Origin: Pogonophryne albipinna
Taxonomy: Eukaryota > Chordata > Actinopteri > Perciformes > Artedidraconidae
Assembly: GCA_028583405.1 (NCBI GenBank)
Contig: CM053246.1
Coordinates: 29,010,709-29,074,708, forward strand
Direction of reading: 5' to 3'
Length of the DNA: 64,000 bases
The notes under the pieces are model-generated. The model was not told the origin of the DNA and did no database searches. It was given only the letters and a program-made list of their open reading frames with translations. The translations under genes were made by a program, and so were the position numbers. Numbering within the stretch: position 1 is the stretch's first letter; each line of letters starts with the position of its first letter. Positions 23,335 to 46,100 of the stretch are shown in pieces.

Positions 23335-23678
23335 TGTGATGGAAACTTCTGTGCAGCAATGCAGAGCCAAGGCTCAGGAAAGGATGGAAGCTGGAGCGGT
23401 TTTAGTCAAACACTGATATTTATTGAGAGTTATACGGCCGGAGAGATCACACAGTATATCACACTTTCATGTGAGCCACCTCGCAACACTCTGAAGACAA
23501 AGTTAAACATGGATCTGTATATCTCAAAAGGAGGGACTATAGAAAGCCCGCCTTTTCCTATCTTAATCATTACCAGACATTGGAACAAAGACCCCTTGTA
23601 TTACAAACTCACATCATCCAAACTTCTCCCCCACAGGAAGGCAGAGGACCTCTTGACCTGTGTCCTCCTCAAGTCACA
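23335..23678 (-). repeat. Candidate 5' long terminal repeat
   Basis: The borders are proposed from TGTGA...TCACA inverted ends: minus-strand start TGTGACTTGAGG at 23678, minus-strand end CCATCACA at 23335, next to the primer binding site. A minus-strand AATAAA lies at about 23421-23426, as expected for the R region. Length about 344 bp. The second LTR is not present in this window, so the outer border is uncertain. Confidence 0.5.
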
Positions 23679-23934
23679 GAGAGGAGCATATGTGACTTAA
23701 CGAAAAGCATATGTTTGTAATTTGACAGGTTCTCAGAAAAGCTGAGAACCTCTAGACACAAAGTGATCGGATTAAAATATTCTCTGACAATTTATACAGA
23801 TTATGTGAACTAGCTTAAATATATATACATTTAAATGTGCAGGTACCAGCAGTGCAGGAAGAGAAAAACTAAAATTAACCATTTAAAGTTAGCGCAGATA
23901 AATCAATCCTTCGGCAGATGAATGTACACCTATT

Positions 23935-24458
23935 CAGGGGTGGGAGAAGTCGTGTACTTACAGTTAGTTAAACTAGAGGTAACGGAGTGTAGGAATAGTC
24001 TTCCTGAATTCAAAAATGTTGCTCAAGTCAAAGTAAAAAGTATAAGCATCAAAATGTACTTAAAAGTAGGCATACTCATTGTGCAAATTGATCCTTTTCA
24101 GAATAATATGGTATGTTATGATTATAATCATTGCATTAATGTGTTTATCAAAGCTGGTAAAGGTGCAGCTTATTTTAATCACCTTTTGTACTGCAGGGTA
24201 GCTTATGAATGTTAATGCAGGTGTAACGAATGTCTTATTTAAGTGTAGTTTATATTTCACATCATCAAACAACATCTGCAAAGACACTAAATATATTAAA
24301 TAAACGTAGTGGAGTAAAAGTACACGATTTACCTCTGAATTGTAGTGGGGTGGAAGTACAAAGTAGCAACAAATTGAAATTCAAGTAAATTACAGGTCTG
24401 TCAATATTGTACTTAAGAAAAGTAAGTAATGTACTTAGTTACTTACTTTACACCAGGG
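23935..24458. mobile_element. hAT-like MITE of the 'taagtac' family
   Basis: Left end CAGGGGTGGGAGAAGTCGTG, right end (reverse) CCTGGTGTAAAGTAAGTAAC. The body contains 'aagtaaaaagtataag' and 'gtagtggagtaaaagtac', shared with the copies at 49.1 and 62.6 kb. It lies about 170 bp upstream of the rpf1 start. Confidence 0.65.
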
Positions 24459-24630
24459 CACCTTTTCTATCATTTTATTATTTTTGAGTTGTTCTTACTC
24501 CTCCTCACCACTAGGTGTCCTCGCAATTTCTTTTTCCACAACTCAGTCACTTCCGGTCCCCAGTCGTGAGCCACGAACAGGAAACCAGCTCCACACACGT
24601 GAAACACTCAGCCATAACATCTGACACAAG

Positions 24631-27600
24631 ATGGACATTACAGAGGTTCCCGTGAGTAATGACAATAAAGGTAAGAAAAATGAGTATAAGAAGCCAAAGA
24701 ACAAGAGTGTGACTAAGGAGCGAAATGCAGTGGAGCCGAAGCTGGAGCCGAAGCTGGAGGCGAGCGAGACTGCCTTCCCCCCCACCTTCAGTGTGTCCGA
24801 AATCAAGAATAAACAGCGAAGACACCACATGTTCATGAAATTCAAGCTGGAGAAAAGCAAGGTAAACACACAGTTAAGTTGTCATTGAGCAAGTAAATCA
24901 CACATAGTTGCCATTTTATTGGGTATTGCCTAGTTTGAACGAATGCAGTCTGATACAACGCCCTGCTGTTAGTAGCCTACTACATTACTGAAGGTTCAGG
25001 TCTGGGTAAAACCTCTTCTTTTAGTGGTGTTGATTTAACTTTTTTTCGGTATTTTACACTTTTACTTTACTTGTATGATTATTCTATTAACAGAAAAATA
25101 ACATATTGTCAACAAATGTCATAAAACAATTCTCTTTTCAATCTCTCAATGTGTTCGTTTCTTTCTTATGTCTGCTTTATATAATTAAACTGAAAATCTA
25201 ATGTACTTTTTTTCAGTGTTAATGTCTTATTTCTTCATATTTCAGCTAAAGTTGCAAGTGAAGAAAAAGAAGAAAAAAGAAAGGGAAGCTTTAGGTGACC
25301 AGGTGAGTTTGTTTACCCTCTATTTTGTTCAATTTCTTAATGAATTACATACGTTTGTTATGTTACCTCTAAATCATACCATTCAGCAAGGTGAGAGCAT
25401 GAATAGCACTAATTGTATCTTTTATTCTGTCCCTCATGAAGGCACCACCTAAAGAAGTCCCAAAGACGATAGAAAACCAGAGGGTTTACGACGAGACAAC
25501 AGTCGACCCAGAAGATGAAGAGGTGAGGAGCGAGTTTGGCTGAGCTTATTCTAACTATCTCAGGTTAAATTGTTACTGAATATGCATTTATTTGTTTGTT
25601 TTCCTGTCATGCAGATTGCATTTGACGAGGGAACTGATGAATTTTCTGCCTATTTCAACGGGTTGACAAACCCAAAAGTGCTCATCACAACATCGGACAG
25701 ACCAAGAGGGGTGAGTGGCTGCTGCCCGGCATCATACATGTCTATTACTTTTGACTCTTTTCAGTTTCCAGAACCTGTCACCCTTAACAATATCAAAATG
25801 CAAAAAAACATACTCTTGAAGGAAATTAGGCCTGGAGCTCAAATTCATTTTTTTTCAAATCAATAAAATGACAATGACAGCACTTCTGATATTTTTTGCA
25901 AGGAATATTACTAGTCACTTATTACTTATACCATTATTACTAGATGAAGTACATTTTTATGATGTTCTACTGGTAGATTTGGAAACACTTGTATACTATG
26001 CCCAGGGTTGGGAGGGTTACTTTGTAAATGTAATCCGAATACAGTTACGTGTCTTAAAAAAACCTAAACCTAAAAATTTTTAATCAGATTACTTTTAGAT
26101 TACTTTATTTTTCCATCACATATGGGTATGTTTTGGTGTAGGCCTACAGGAGACACAAAAAGCAAAAGGAAACGTGTTTTTACTGTTTTAATGGCTTATC
26201 AAGAGCACAACTGAAACATAGCATCTGAAACGATGTAACAACATAATACACTTTTTGGGGATGCAGCTTGTGATGTGAGGAGTGAGGGACACGGCTTAGA
26301 ACGGGCGTGTCGCATTCTGTCCTGCCAGTGTTGGCAGGACATGAATTAAAATGTCGAACTCGGACTTATTTTAAGGACATTTCGGCCAGGGGTTTAGAGC
26401 TATATTTGTTTAAGCACCGGATTGGCAAAACAGGAGACTCTGTGCACCAGTCTGCCTTGATCTATGAATTCATGTCCGTGACACTCACAGTATTTGCTGC
26501 CCACAGCTGTTTTATAGAAGGAACACCTCCTTCACTTCATGAAATCTCTGCAGCACCAGGAGGCAGCGGGAGGGTTAACTCAGCCTCTGAGAAGACGAGC
26601 GCGCAGTGCATTTCACGCACCCCCTTCACTGTGTTTACCTTCAGAATCATAAGGCTAAAGAGCGACCGCAGGCTGATGTGTTTTAACCACACACACCTCT
26701 ACACACACACACGATTTAAATGCAGACATTTGTTCCTCCATGTTTCGTTGTTACCGTTTCACTGAGCGGACACGCCCCTTTTTTTTCAAACGCTCCCTTT
26801 TTTAGTCCATCTGCGGCGGTTTTGTGCACTGTGATGATTCGGCTGTACCTTTAGTAATGAATATTAAATGTTGTGAGGAAATCTTTCCACCAATAATTCC
26901 AATAAGTAATCCAAAATGTATTCACTTCAGGTTTACGAAAGTAACTCTAATCAATTACTCGTTTTTCAAATGTAACGCGAGCTGAATACAGTTACTTGAT
27001 TTTTGTATTCTGATTACGTAACGCCGTTACATGTATTCCGTTACAACCCAACCCTGACTATGCCCCTATATTGTGTTGATGTATATACAAAAAATACAAC
27101 TGGACTATGTCCTTTATTTCAGCCCCACTTTATTGGCAGTTTTTATATAGGAGCTTCAACCTGTCAAAGTTACTAAATAATGATAAGCTTTGTCTGCTCT
27201 TTGTACATACACTGGGTTAGCATAACGCAGCAGATAATGAAACGTTGAGGCTGTTTAACATCCAGTGTGTGTAATTGACATTTGAGGTGCTTTGTGAATT
27301 GTTACTGAGGTGGGAATTGGAGTCAGTTTTCAAACACAGTTTGTTTAACACTTTGATACCTCTAATGTTTTTTTCTTGTAGAGGACGGTGAGATTTTGTG
27401 AGCAGCTGGCCACAGTAGTCCCGAACGCCCACGTGTACTACAGAAGAGGTTTGGCCCTGAAGAAGATCATCCCTCAGTGCGTCGCCAGGAACTTCACCTA
27501 CCTCATGGTCATCAATGAGGATCGCAAAATGCCCAGTATCCTCAAAGGCAGCATATACTAATCCCTGTAATCTAGTATTTATTTTGTATTCTTATTCTTT

Positions 27601-30600
27601 ATTAGGCTCCCCATTAGCACTAGCATGATCATTGGCTATTCTTCCTGGGGTCCTCACACATAAAAAACATACATAAAACAATACAGCTCATCATTTCATG
27701 ACATTTACAGTGCTATATGAAATGAAAACTTTCATTGCTGTTATTTAGATTATTAATTAAGTCTATGTGATTTTGATCACATTTTTTTAAGATAAGATGT
27801 ACTTTATTGATCCCAAATTGGGAAATGTTTGCTTTGCAGAAGCATAAAAAACCAAACAAGGCATTGCACATGAGTAGAAATAAACAATTCCAAAATGTAA
27901 ACATCTCAAAATAGAAATAAAACGGCACTAAAAAGTACAAAATATACAGTAGACCATGAAGATAAAAAAAATCGATATACTCTGCAAATAAAACACTATT
28001 GAAGGGCCAGTTTTCAGTAAAAAAAATAACTAGAGCCTACTATATTAGGTGAAGGCTGAGTGTTGAATGTAAAACTTATAAGTATCTAAATAAGTGCTAC
28101 ACTGGCATTATAACCAGGCAAGCTATTCAAAGTTCTAGCTCACTTTTTTAATGTCACCTTCCTTAACCATGACTTTAAGATGGATTGGTTCTTTGTCATC
28201 TTCCTGATGGGCCAACTGCACACTTCAAGATCAGCAGCGTTCGACTACGCAAGGAGATGAAGGCAAGTGGATGTCTTTTTTCTGTTTCTGTTATGATTAA
28301 ATGGCACATTTGTAATTCCATGACAATAATAAGCATCTCTTTAAAACTGACAGTCGGAGAAGAGTTGCCGTGTTCAATGTATTATACTGCCTTTCCATTG
28401 GGGTCGTTCCCATTTCTTGTGAAGGTGTAAGCTCAGTAACACATTTTGGGAATTTCTTCAACTTCATTGCAAAAAAATGTCTTGTAGCATAAAATGAGGT
28501 GATACCATTTTGGATAGAAATGGATGTGAACTGCAACCTGACTGATAAGCGAAGGCTGTACTTCTAGTTTTATATACAGAGCAAGTGTTGCTCAATGCTC
28601 ATCGTTACTTATATTTTCCCTCGGCAGAGACGAGGCAAAGATCCAACTGAACACTCCCCGGAGGTGATCCTCAACAACTTCACCACACGTCTGGGCCACA
28701 GCATCGGCCGGCTGCTCGCTGCCCTCTTCCCACAGGACCCTCAGTTTGTGGGTCGACAGGTCGCCACCTTCCACAACCAGAGAGACTTCATCTTCTTCAG
28801 GTTTCACAGGTGAGTTATCTTAAGTAATTCTGATTGTGTGTCTAGTAGGGGTGTAACGGTATCCGTATTCGTCCCATACCGTCACGGTTCGGCACATGCA
28901 GTCACACGGCGAATACGCCTTTTTTTACGAGTGGGAAAAAAGTCTGTCACTCAGGGCAGTATTACACTATATATAATCCTGGGGGCGGTATTGCGCCTAA
29001 AAGCCATAAATAACAAATGAAGAACAAGAACAAAACTAACACAATACATGAAGAAGAAAAGTTAGTAGCTAATATGGCGAGTTCACACAACACACAGGAG
29101 CTAGAACCCACCTGCTTCTTTTAAATCAGGTGTGTGGGAACATTTCGGGTTCCCTGTGGACTACAACAATGATGGGGTGCGAGTTGTGGATCGGACGAGA
29201 ACGGTGTGTCGGCGTTGGTCGACAGCGGTGCGGTATGCTAGTGGTAACACGTCAAACATGCTCAATCACCTCCGAGTCAGTCTCAGTCCCCAGCGAGAGG
29301 GTTTTCTCGACGGGCAGGTGCCATAGTTACCGCCAACCGATCTGCCCTCACTGCTGACAACGTAGACAAACTCATCTTTTTGAAGAACAACTTGAAAATA
29401 GAGTAAAGCTTGAGTACCTTTATTTAGGCATAATGGCCTCACACACTCACAAGTTAATTACACATGTTAGACATTGCTCCTAAAGGTACAGATTTTATTT
29501 TGTTATATATTTATCATTATATTTATTTTATATTTTGACATCAGGAGATGTTATACAGTTCTGTATTGCCTTTTATTGATTCTTTTTAGTTGTACAGCAC
29601 TTTTAGTTTGACATCAGCCATTATAAATAATATGGCCATCTGAGTGTGTGTTACTGTTTGTAGTTTGTTTTTAACTGTGTAATACAGTTAATGATTCCAA
29701 ATGTTAGAGTTCCTTATTTTCATACCAAAACTTGCACTACTGTTAAAAAGAAATTACAGCAAAAAAAAAAAATGCATTTGGGACTTTTGTTGCACCGAAC
29801 CGAGGTATGAACCGAACCGTGACTTCTGTGAACCGTTACACCCCTAGTGCCTAGTCATATAACCAGGGTTCTTACGGTCATTAAAAACCTGGAAAAGTTT
29901 TGGAAATGTAACAAGTTGCATCAAATAGCCGAAATAGTAATACTATAATGATGATAAATACTGTATCGTATAGTAATGAAGCGTAAAATGGCATTTAACT
30001 GACGAGGTATTTTGCTGGTGAGAGATTTTAGTTGTAGAAGCTAGTAAGCCTACTATTTGATTTGTTTTAGATAGGCACAACATGTTTCATATGCAGACCT
30101 TATTTTCCTGTTCCATGTTAAAATAAACCATTTTCAGTGGTACCGCTGAGAGAGTAATGTTTTTGGTCATGGAAAATCATTGGTGAAAAAGTGTATGAAC
30201 CCTGTATAACACATTACCTTTTTTTTGTATTTGTTCAAGCCAGTGCATCTTACATTTAGAGTGTCTAATAAACAATTATTTGTATTTCTGAAGGTACATC
30301 TTCAAGAATGAGAAGAAGGTTGGTATTCAAGAGCTCGGCCCTCGCTTCACCCTCAAACTCCGCTCTCTCCAGAAAGGCACCTTTGACTCAAAGTTTGGAG
30401 AGTATGAGTGGGTCCTTAAGGTTAGTCTCTCAGTCTTTACTTTTACTTGAAAAATAGCTGTTATAGTGAAACTTAGACAGCACTTTAATATTAGTAAATT
30501 TCTCTGTGCCATCTGCATGGTATTGATGTTTGAATACATTTGGTAGACTGATTTGCTGCCAAGTTTTCCGTTATTCATAAAGGATTGCAATGAACTTCAA

Positions 30601-30722
30601 TAACTTGAAAATGAGAGGTAAAATATGTGTACTGTCCCAGTCTCTTTCTGTAAAGCTAAAAATACCCTTTTTGTTTCCAGCGCCATGAGATGGATGCCTG
30701 CAGAAGGAAGTTCCAAATTTAA
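24631..30722 (+). CDS. rpf1: Ribosome production factor 1 (Brix domain)
   Basis: Nine coding exons: 24631-24861, 25246-25302, 25442-25522, 25615-25710, 27382-27535, 28180-28262, 28628-28809, 30294-30420 and 30681-30722, giving 350 residues (human RPF1 has 349). The N-terminal third is charged, with a Lys-rich block ([10 protein letters not shown]) suited to nucleolar targeting and RNA binding. The Brix domain runs from about residue 140 to 330 and includes [80 protein letters not shown] and [19 protein letters not shown]. The protein acts in the nucleolus in 60S subunit assembly. Intron 5 has U12-type signals and intron 6 has a GC donor. Two hAT elements sit in introns 4 and 7. Confidence 0.96.
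26003..27056. mobile_element. hAT element in rpf1 intron 4
   Basis: Starts CAGGGTTGGGAGGGTTACTT and ends GTTACAACCCAACCCTG, flanked by perfect 8-bp duplications ACTATGCC at 25995-26002 and 27057-27064. Length 1054 bp. The frame 26307-26765 has no recognisable transposase motif, so it is a non-autonomous copy. Confidence 0.92.
27536..28179 (+). other. U12-type (minor spliceosome) intron of rpf1
   Basis: The donor is GTATCCTCAA, matching the U12 consensus (R)TATCCTTT start. The branch site is TTCCTTAAC at 28159-28167, identical to the U12 consensus, with its A 13 bases before the acceptor AG. Joining 27535 to 28180 in phase 1 rebuilds the family motif RKMPNGL; no conventional donor in the neighbourhood does so. 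Confidence 0.88.
28263..28627 (+). other. GC-AG intron of rpf1
   Basis: The exon end ATGAAG is followed by GCAAGT, the typical strong GC donor context (AG/GCAAGT). Joining to 28628 gives [13 protein letters not shown], as in the family. No GT donor nearby keeps the frame. Confidence 0.85.
28846..29846. mobile_element. hAT element in rpf1 intron 7, internally deleted
   Basis: Ends are TAGGGGTGTAACGGTATCCG and (right) CCGTTACACCCCTA, flanked by GTGTCTAG (28838-28845) and GTGCCTAG (29847-29854), an 8-bp duplication with one change. The inside encodes the start of a ZBED-like finger region ([15 protein letters not shown], then [11 protein letters not shown]). It then jumps directly to the hAT dimerisation end (PSERVFST, then [13 protein letters not shown] in another frame). 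The middle of the transposase has been deleted. Confidence 0.88.
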
Positions 30723-32394
30723 GTGCAAAATAACATCCAGCGCTTTGGGTCAGGAAAGGACGGCCGTGTATATTATCCCATAAATTACTAACGTTTGTGA
30801 CAAATGGACTTTATAGTGGATATCCGGTTCTTTGTGGACAACCATTTACTTTGATGTGCAGCTTTGATCACATCATGCTAGATTCACACTTGTCCTGAAA
30901 GGGACCTTTACTGTATAAAGCTGTATCTGCATACCAAGTGTGGGATAGCTGCCTGTTGTAAAGACTTTCACACATTGGCAGACGACCAGAGGATAAATGC
31001 AGCCCTCCACATGGACCCAATAACCTGAACAATTTGACCTGTGTGTGAAACTCATTAATGGATCCTTTTAAATGTATCTCGAAACGTAATGAATGTGACC
31101 CAAATTAAATTCAGAAAATGTGAGCTTTTCCTGGTCACAGCCTGTAGTGCATGCAGACATACTGTTACGTCCTGTGTAAATAACACAATGAGCCGTGAAA
31201 TAGTGTCTGGAAATTGGTAGATGGTTCCAATTGTGTCTACAGTGCTTTTGTATTTCATAGAGATTTGAAAATAAGATACATTGAACACATTTGCTGCAAC
31301 TTAAAAATGTGGAAAATACATTTATTTATTCTCAAAAATCAGGCATGGATCATTTTACAATTCAAAAAGGCACGATTTGGGTTAGTTATTTCCAAGCAAG
31401 AAGGTTAAAACTTGTATTGTGCCATATAAGCACATGGAAATGTTTCTATCACAGTTTACAAAGGCAACCATTTTTATAAAAAAAAAAAAAACACTAGGTT
31501 AGTTTCTTGTTTGCAAATTCCCATACGCTCCTGAGACGAATCAGTCCACAGCGCAAGTCCAACAACGCTTCACCATGTCCAAAAACCTGCAAGAATGTCA
31601 CATGCATTAGTTGGACCCAATGAGAATTTGACTTGAAGATACTGCAGTACTGTACACCTACAATCAAGATACAACAATTGTCCCCAAAGTGTATGGGCTC
31701 TAACAGGATGATTGAGAGTAGAGCATAAAAAGAAGCGGTGTGAAAATTAAATATGTTTTTTTTAAGTTGACTAAGATACTGCAAACAATGTGGCTGAAAA
31801 TTGCAATCTTTTGAAAGCTATGAGTAATAATGGTGCAGGTTTTTACTTAAATTCAATACTTATTACATTGATAAATATACAACATGTTGGTATCATATCT
31901 CAGTTACAGGTGGGTTAACCGCGTTATTTTTTTAACTTTAGTTTTTGTCGAAACATTAAATCATTGTCAAGACTATTAGTATAACTATTTGACAGAATTA
32001 CAACTACAATATGTATGGTGTAAGAACCAGAACCCAATGAAGAAAATAATGTGCTTTTTGACATTGTATGTGCAGTCTTAAAGATATTTCCTTTTTCCTA
32101 AGCGACTTCATTATAACAATAATTGCATGATAAAGGGTTAAGGCCTTTGGTTAAAGAGTGTAATTTAACAAAAAAGTGGTTGGTTCGTAAGAATCTTATT
32201 GTTTCCCATTACCTCCTCAGTAGGTAATGATGGTACTGAAAGAGCACATCAGCACATTGTATACAGTCCCTATTATACGTTTTGCTTTAGTTTTTAACAT
32301 GACTAATGTGTGGAGGAAATGACGGAGCTTTCTGAGCAGAATGAGTGCAGTAGTACTCACAGAGGCAGAGGGTTTGCAGGTGTGTTGGTTGGTG
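30723..32394. other. rpf1 3' region and gng5 3' region, no further gene
   Basis: AT-rich sequence between the rpf1 stop and the gng5 stop (convergent genes). It should hold both 3' untranslated regions. Short open frames here have no family features. Confidence 0.6.
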
Positions 32395-42275
<9,881 letters not shown>

Positions 42276-43197
42276 TTCAGTGCATACCACGGTTCCTACT
42301 GTTTAAGGCAAGCTAGATTAAAGTCTGTTTGGGATTTGTTTTAATGCCATTCAATTCAGGACCAAAACTGGAAAAACACAAGAATAATCAATTTATCATG
42401 CCAGGTTTTAAACACTTCCTGCTATATTGAAGCACAAGTCAGGTTTTTTTAATATACAAAAATAGAGGTTACCAATTATTTAGAGATTTTATTTTACAAT
42501 GTCAGACAAAAAGGATTCATAAAACCTGTATTGTCATGACATTTGAACGATGGATTTAAGACATTTTTATACCATTTAAGGCCTTGTTTTAGTTGTTTGG
42601 CCTTAACCATGCGGGGACTGGACAGCACTTGATTTGTTTTATTTTAAGCAGCTGTGCTTTCCACATGTCGTTCTTTTTTTTACCTGAGTTTTGTGCTGAT
42701 ACTTTTCCCGCTTTTTATTATTATTTGTATTACTATTTCATGTCTGATGTGATCGGATTTCTTCACAAAGTTGGTACTTTGACTTCCTCAGGTGCTGTAA
42801 AAAAATTGTTTAACTGGTTGTGTAACTTCAATAACTTACAGAATTATCAGAACATGTTTTATTTATCATAAGCATAAAGCAAGAAAAAGTGCAGGAATCT
42901 GAGTAAGCTCAATATCATAAAATCTAAAATACTGTTTGTGTCACATTGAAAAGATTGGTTGTCTTTTATTTTCTTCCAAGAATCAGTTATTTCAGTTTGC
43001 ACAGAGGAATGTCTGCCGTGTAACTACATTCAATGACAACACCAATAAAAGCCACAATAACCTCTGAAGTGCAAGTATGCATCCCTGAATAGAGGGAAGC
43101 CCCACCCTATTACTGCAACAAAGGGTTATATTGACCTAGCAACAAACAGGAGGGGTGATGTACATTTCTGCAACCGTGTCAAGTGTATCCAAGCTTC
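42276..43197. other. 3' regions of the convergent genes spata1 and ctbs
   Basis: No gene. A plus-strand AATAAA lies at 43044-43049 and a minus-strand AATAAA (TTTATT) at 42965-42970, so the two transcripts may overlap tail to tail by roughly a hundred bases. Confidence 0.45.
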
Positions 43198-46100
43198 TTA
43201 GCATCCTAAGAGAGAATTCCACATCACTGCGGTCTGCTGCCTGGCGACCGGTTCATCGCTGTAGTCCAAGATGTTTCCATTCCACATGCCAATGCCCCTC
43301 AAACCTTTGGATTTCACCGCGTCCGCCTTGGGACAAATACTCTGTGGGTCATCATACCAAACCTGATGGATCTGCCCTTCCTGGTCCTAAAGGAGAACAA
43401 GAATCCTGAGGTTAACATAATACGTTTTAATTTCAACGTTTCCATATCCTCATCCCGACTTTGAGTAATAACATGTTGAACCAGTGTTAAACTTCCACTT
43501 ACATTAACTATAAATTGACTTTAAGATAGCACCACTGAAAAGTCTCAGTTTATGATAACTCCTTGTATCAATGAATAAAACAGATGGATTAAGTGGTAAC
43601 AAAGCACAACAAATGTATTACAAATATTAGGTCAAAGTTATATTTTTTATAAAAGAGGGCTAGAAACACAAGCCTGTTTCCTATTCAAAATAATTGATGA
43701 TATATATAAATATAAATAAAAAACCTTGTTGTTAGGATAGTATATTTTCATTCCCTTTGTTAATGTCTTTTATACTTATTATAATTTACATTTTGTGTTA
43801 TGTAATAAATAATGAACACCAACCACATAATGTGTTACCTGATAAAATGGAGGTTAAGTCTGTTTAACACTTTAAGGGCCTTTATTTTGCATTTATTGTA
43901 TACTGTATTATCAACTTTAAGTACTCGTTAAGGTCCTGCGGAAACACAGCTAGAAGTACAGATGATGGACAATAAATAAGATGCACCATCTTATAATGAT
44001 TTGTATAAAAGCCAACAAGAAGTCAGGAATGTTTTATGGCTAAGGGGTGATTTGTTTTGTTTGGGAAGTGACACTGTGGGAGCTCGGTCGGACGCCAGCC
44101 CTCAGGATAAACAGACTGGACAAATCATGCCTGAAATCTCTACCTGACTTGTGAAGTCGTAACTTATCAGGAATAAAAGAGGAGCAGTCAGTTAAGTCGG
44201 GACCACACAGAGAGACAAACCATGAAATTGGCACCTACTTTGCTAACTACTAAAATATCTAACTCAAACATAGCTTTACATCTTTGAGCAAATTAAATAA
44301 GAATTCAAAGTTAAAATATATAATAAAGACAACGCACCTTGTAATTGAAGTATGGAGCTTTCTGCTTGTCGTCCCAGAGCCTGCCGGACAAAGAGCCGTT
44401 GACCTGCGTCATGATCCACTTGTATGTTTTCTGTGTTCCTGCTGCATCACTGCAGGGGGCTCCACGGAAAGGCACTTTCATTAATGAACAAACTCCCTCC
44501 TGGTATGGGTAAAGACATTAAGAGATATCTGTGTTTGCATCTTAGAAATAACAACTTCTATATACTCAAACAATAAGTATAAATAAATGATTGAAGTAGA
44601 ATCTTTAAGAAAACAGTATTTGTTTTCGCTATATTCATAATATGAGACAGCCTATTTCAAGGGGAAACTGAGCGATTACATCCCTTTTAATAAGCCACCC
44701 CACTCAGTTGAAAAAAGTCATTTTGAAGTAATGTAAATGTGGGTGTTTGAAGTTGGGTATTATTATTATTACCCGTGTTACTTTCTCCAAACAACTCAAA
44801 TGATCCCCTTATAGTTTTTGGACAACAATAAAGGGAACAAATATATCAGGCTTTGGCTACACAGGCACTACTTGGAAGTAGAATCAATTCATGGTAATTA
44901 CATGTATGTATATGGATTGTTGACACTAAAACAAGAATAAGGGACTACAGCCACAGCGGCACTGTGATGAATGATACACATCCGTGCTTAGTGCTAACGT
45001 GCAAACCACATCAATGATGAAAACTTCCTCACAATTATAATGCTAAATGAAGCTGATCATAAGTGGTATTCGACACATTTATTTTTCCGACCAGAAGATG
45101 GAGCTGGATACAAAGTTAAAGGATCACCATACTTGGACATGAAAGTCTTTGTCGAATGTCACTGAAATCTGTCCAAAGTTGTGAAGACATTTCACTTAAA
45201 ATCAACTGTTCTGATCTCACGATGGCTGTAGTGAAAAAGTAAGATTATCACCAAAGTGTTTCATCCATTGGGTACCATGGATATTTGTATCATATTTTAT
45301 ACCAGACCTCAATAAACTAAAATATAACCCAAGTTTTTTATATTTATCTTTTAAATGAACATACTGTATCTCACCTGGGAAAAGTTAATGCATGGGTAGT
45401 CATAGCCATACCATGGAACTCCCATCACTAGCTTCTTTGGATTGATTTTCAGACTCAAAAACTGGTCATAACCTTAAAAGAAACATAACAGGCATAAGGT
45501 GGTGATGAGTAGTTGAATGCATTGACAAGCTGATTTATTCTCATGCATAACGTAAAAACTGGACAACAAACCATTCAGTGTTTGAGAGAGTGGGGCATTT
45601 GCCATTGCAATACAGTCCCCCATGATCTGGCTCTGTTCATCATAGGACATCACAAACAGCAGGTCGCAGGACTCAGCGATGGCAACGTAATCATAGCAGC
45701 GCTTGTCGATACAATTTGGTGACCAGGCAACATCAAATGAGACCTTGAGATAAGGAATAAGATTCATTTAAAGAAGCCATTTGGTCAAATGAATAAGGCA
45801 TAGAGTTAAACTAAACTACATGTTTTTATGGTGACATTTGTTGAAAACATTGTGTTCACCTGGGAACCTGGGATCTCCCTGTGGAAGGCCTCAGTGGTCC
45901 CTTTGACCAGGTCTGTCAAAGCACGGTACTCTGACGACCCCTCGTCCATGGCCTGCTCGATGTCAATGTTGATCCCATCCATGAATTGACTCTTGGCTAG
46001 GTTGACTTTCTCTGTTATCCACGCCGTCCTGTTGTCTTGGTCCACAATGTAGGGTAGGTGAACGTCACCTTTTCAAACAAACAAAGAGAAAGATGGACAT

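Larger units (their letters stand above)
11578..23678 (-). mobile_element. Endogenous retrovirus (class I, gamma/epsilon-like), one LTR left
   Basis: Read on the minus strand from right to left: candidate 5' LTR (23335-23678), primer binding site (23314-23331), leader, gag, in-frame UAG, protease, reverse transcriptase with RNase H, integrase and env. The gamma-type features are gag, pro and pol in one frame separated by UAG, a single C-x2-C-x4-H-x4-C finger, a WKGPF...WIHAS integrase tail and an env start overlapping the end of pol. Two later hAT insertions (14640-15934 and 18855-20183) split it. The 3' part of env and the 3' LTR are missing. The element is defective: frameshifts in gag and integrase, two stops between protease and RT, and the insertions. 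Confidence 0.9.

Noticed and set aside
24543..24869. Minus-strand frames of about 100 codons over rpf1 exon 1
   Set aside because: They lie opposite a confirmed coding exon and show no family features; they are shadows.
26307..26765. 152-codon frame in the rpf1 intron
   Set aside because: Lies inside the hAT element 26003-27056 and matches no transposase motif.
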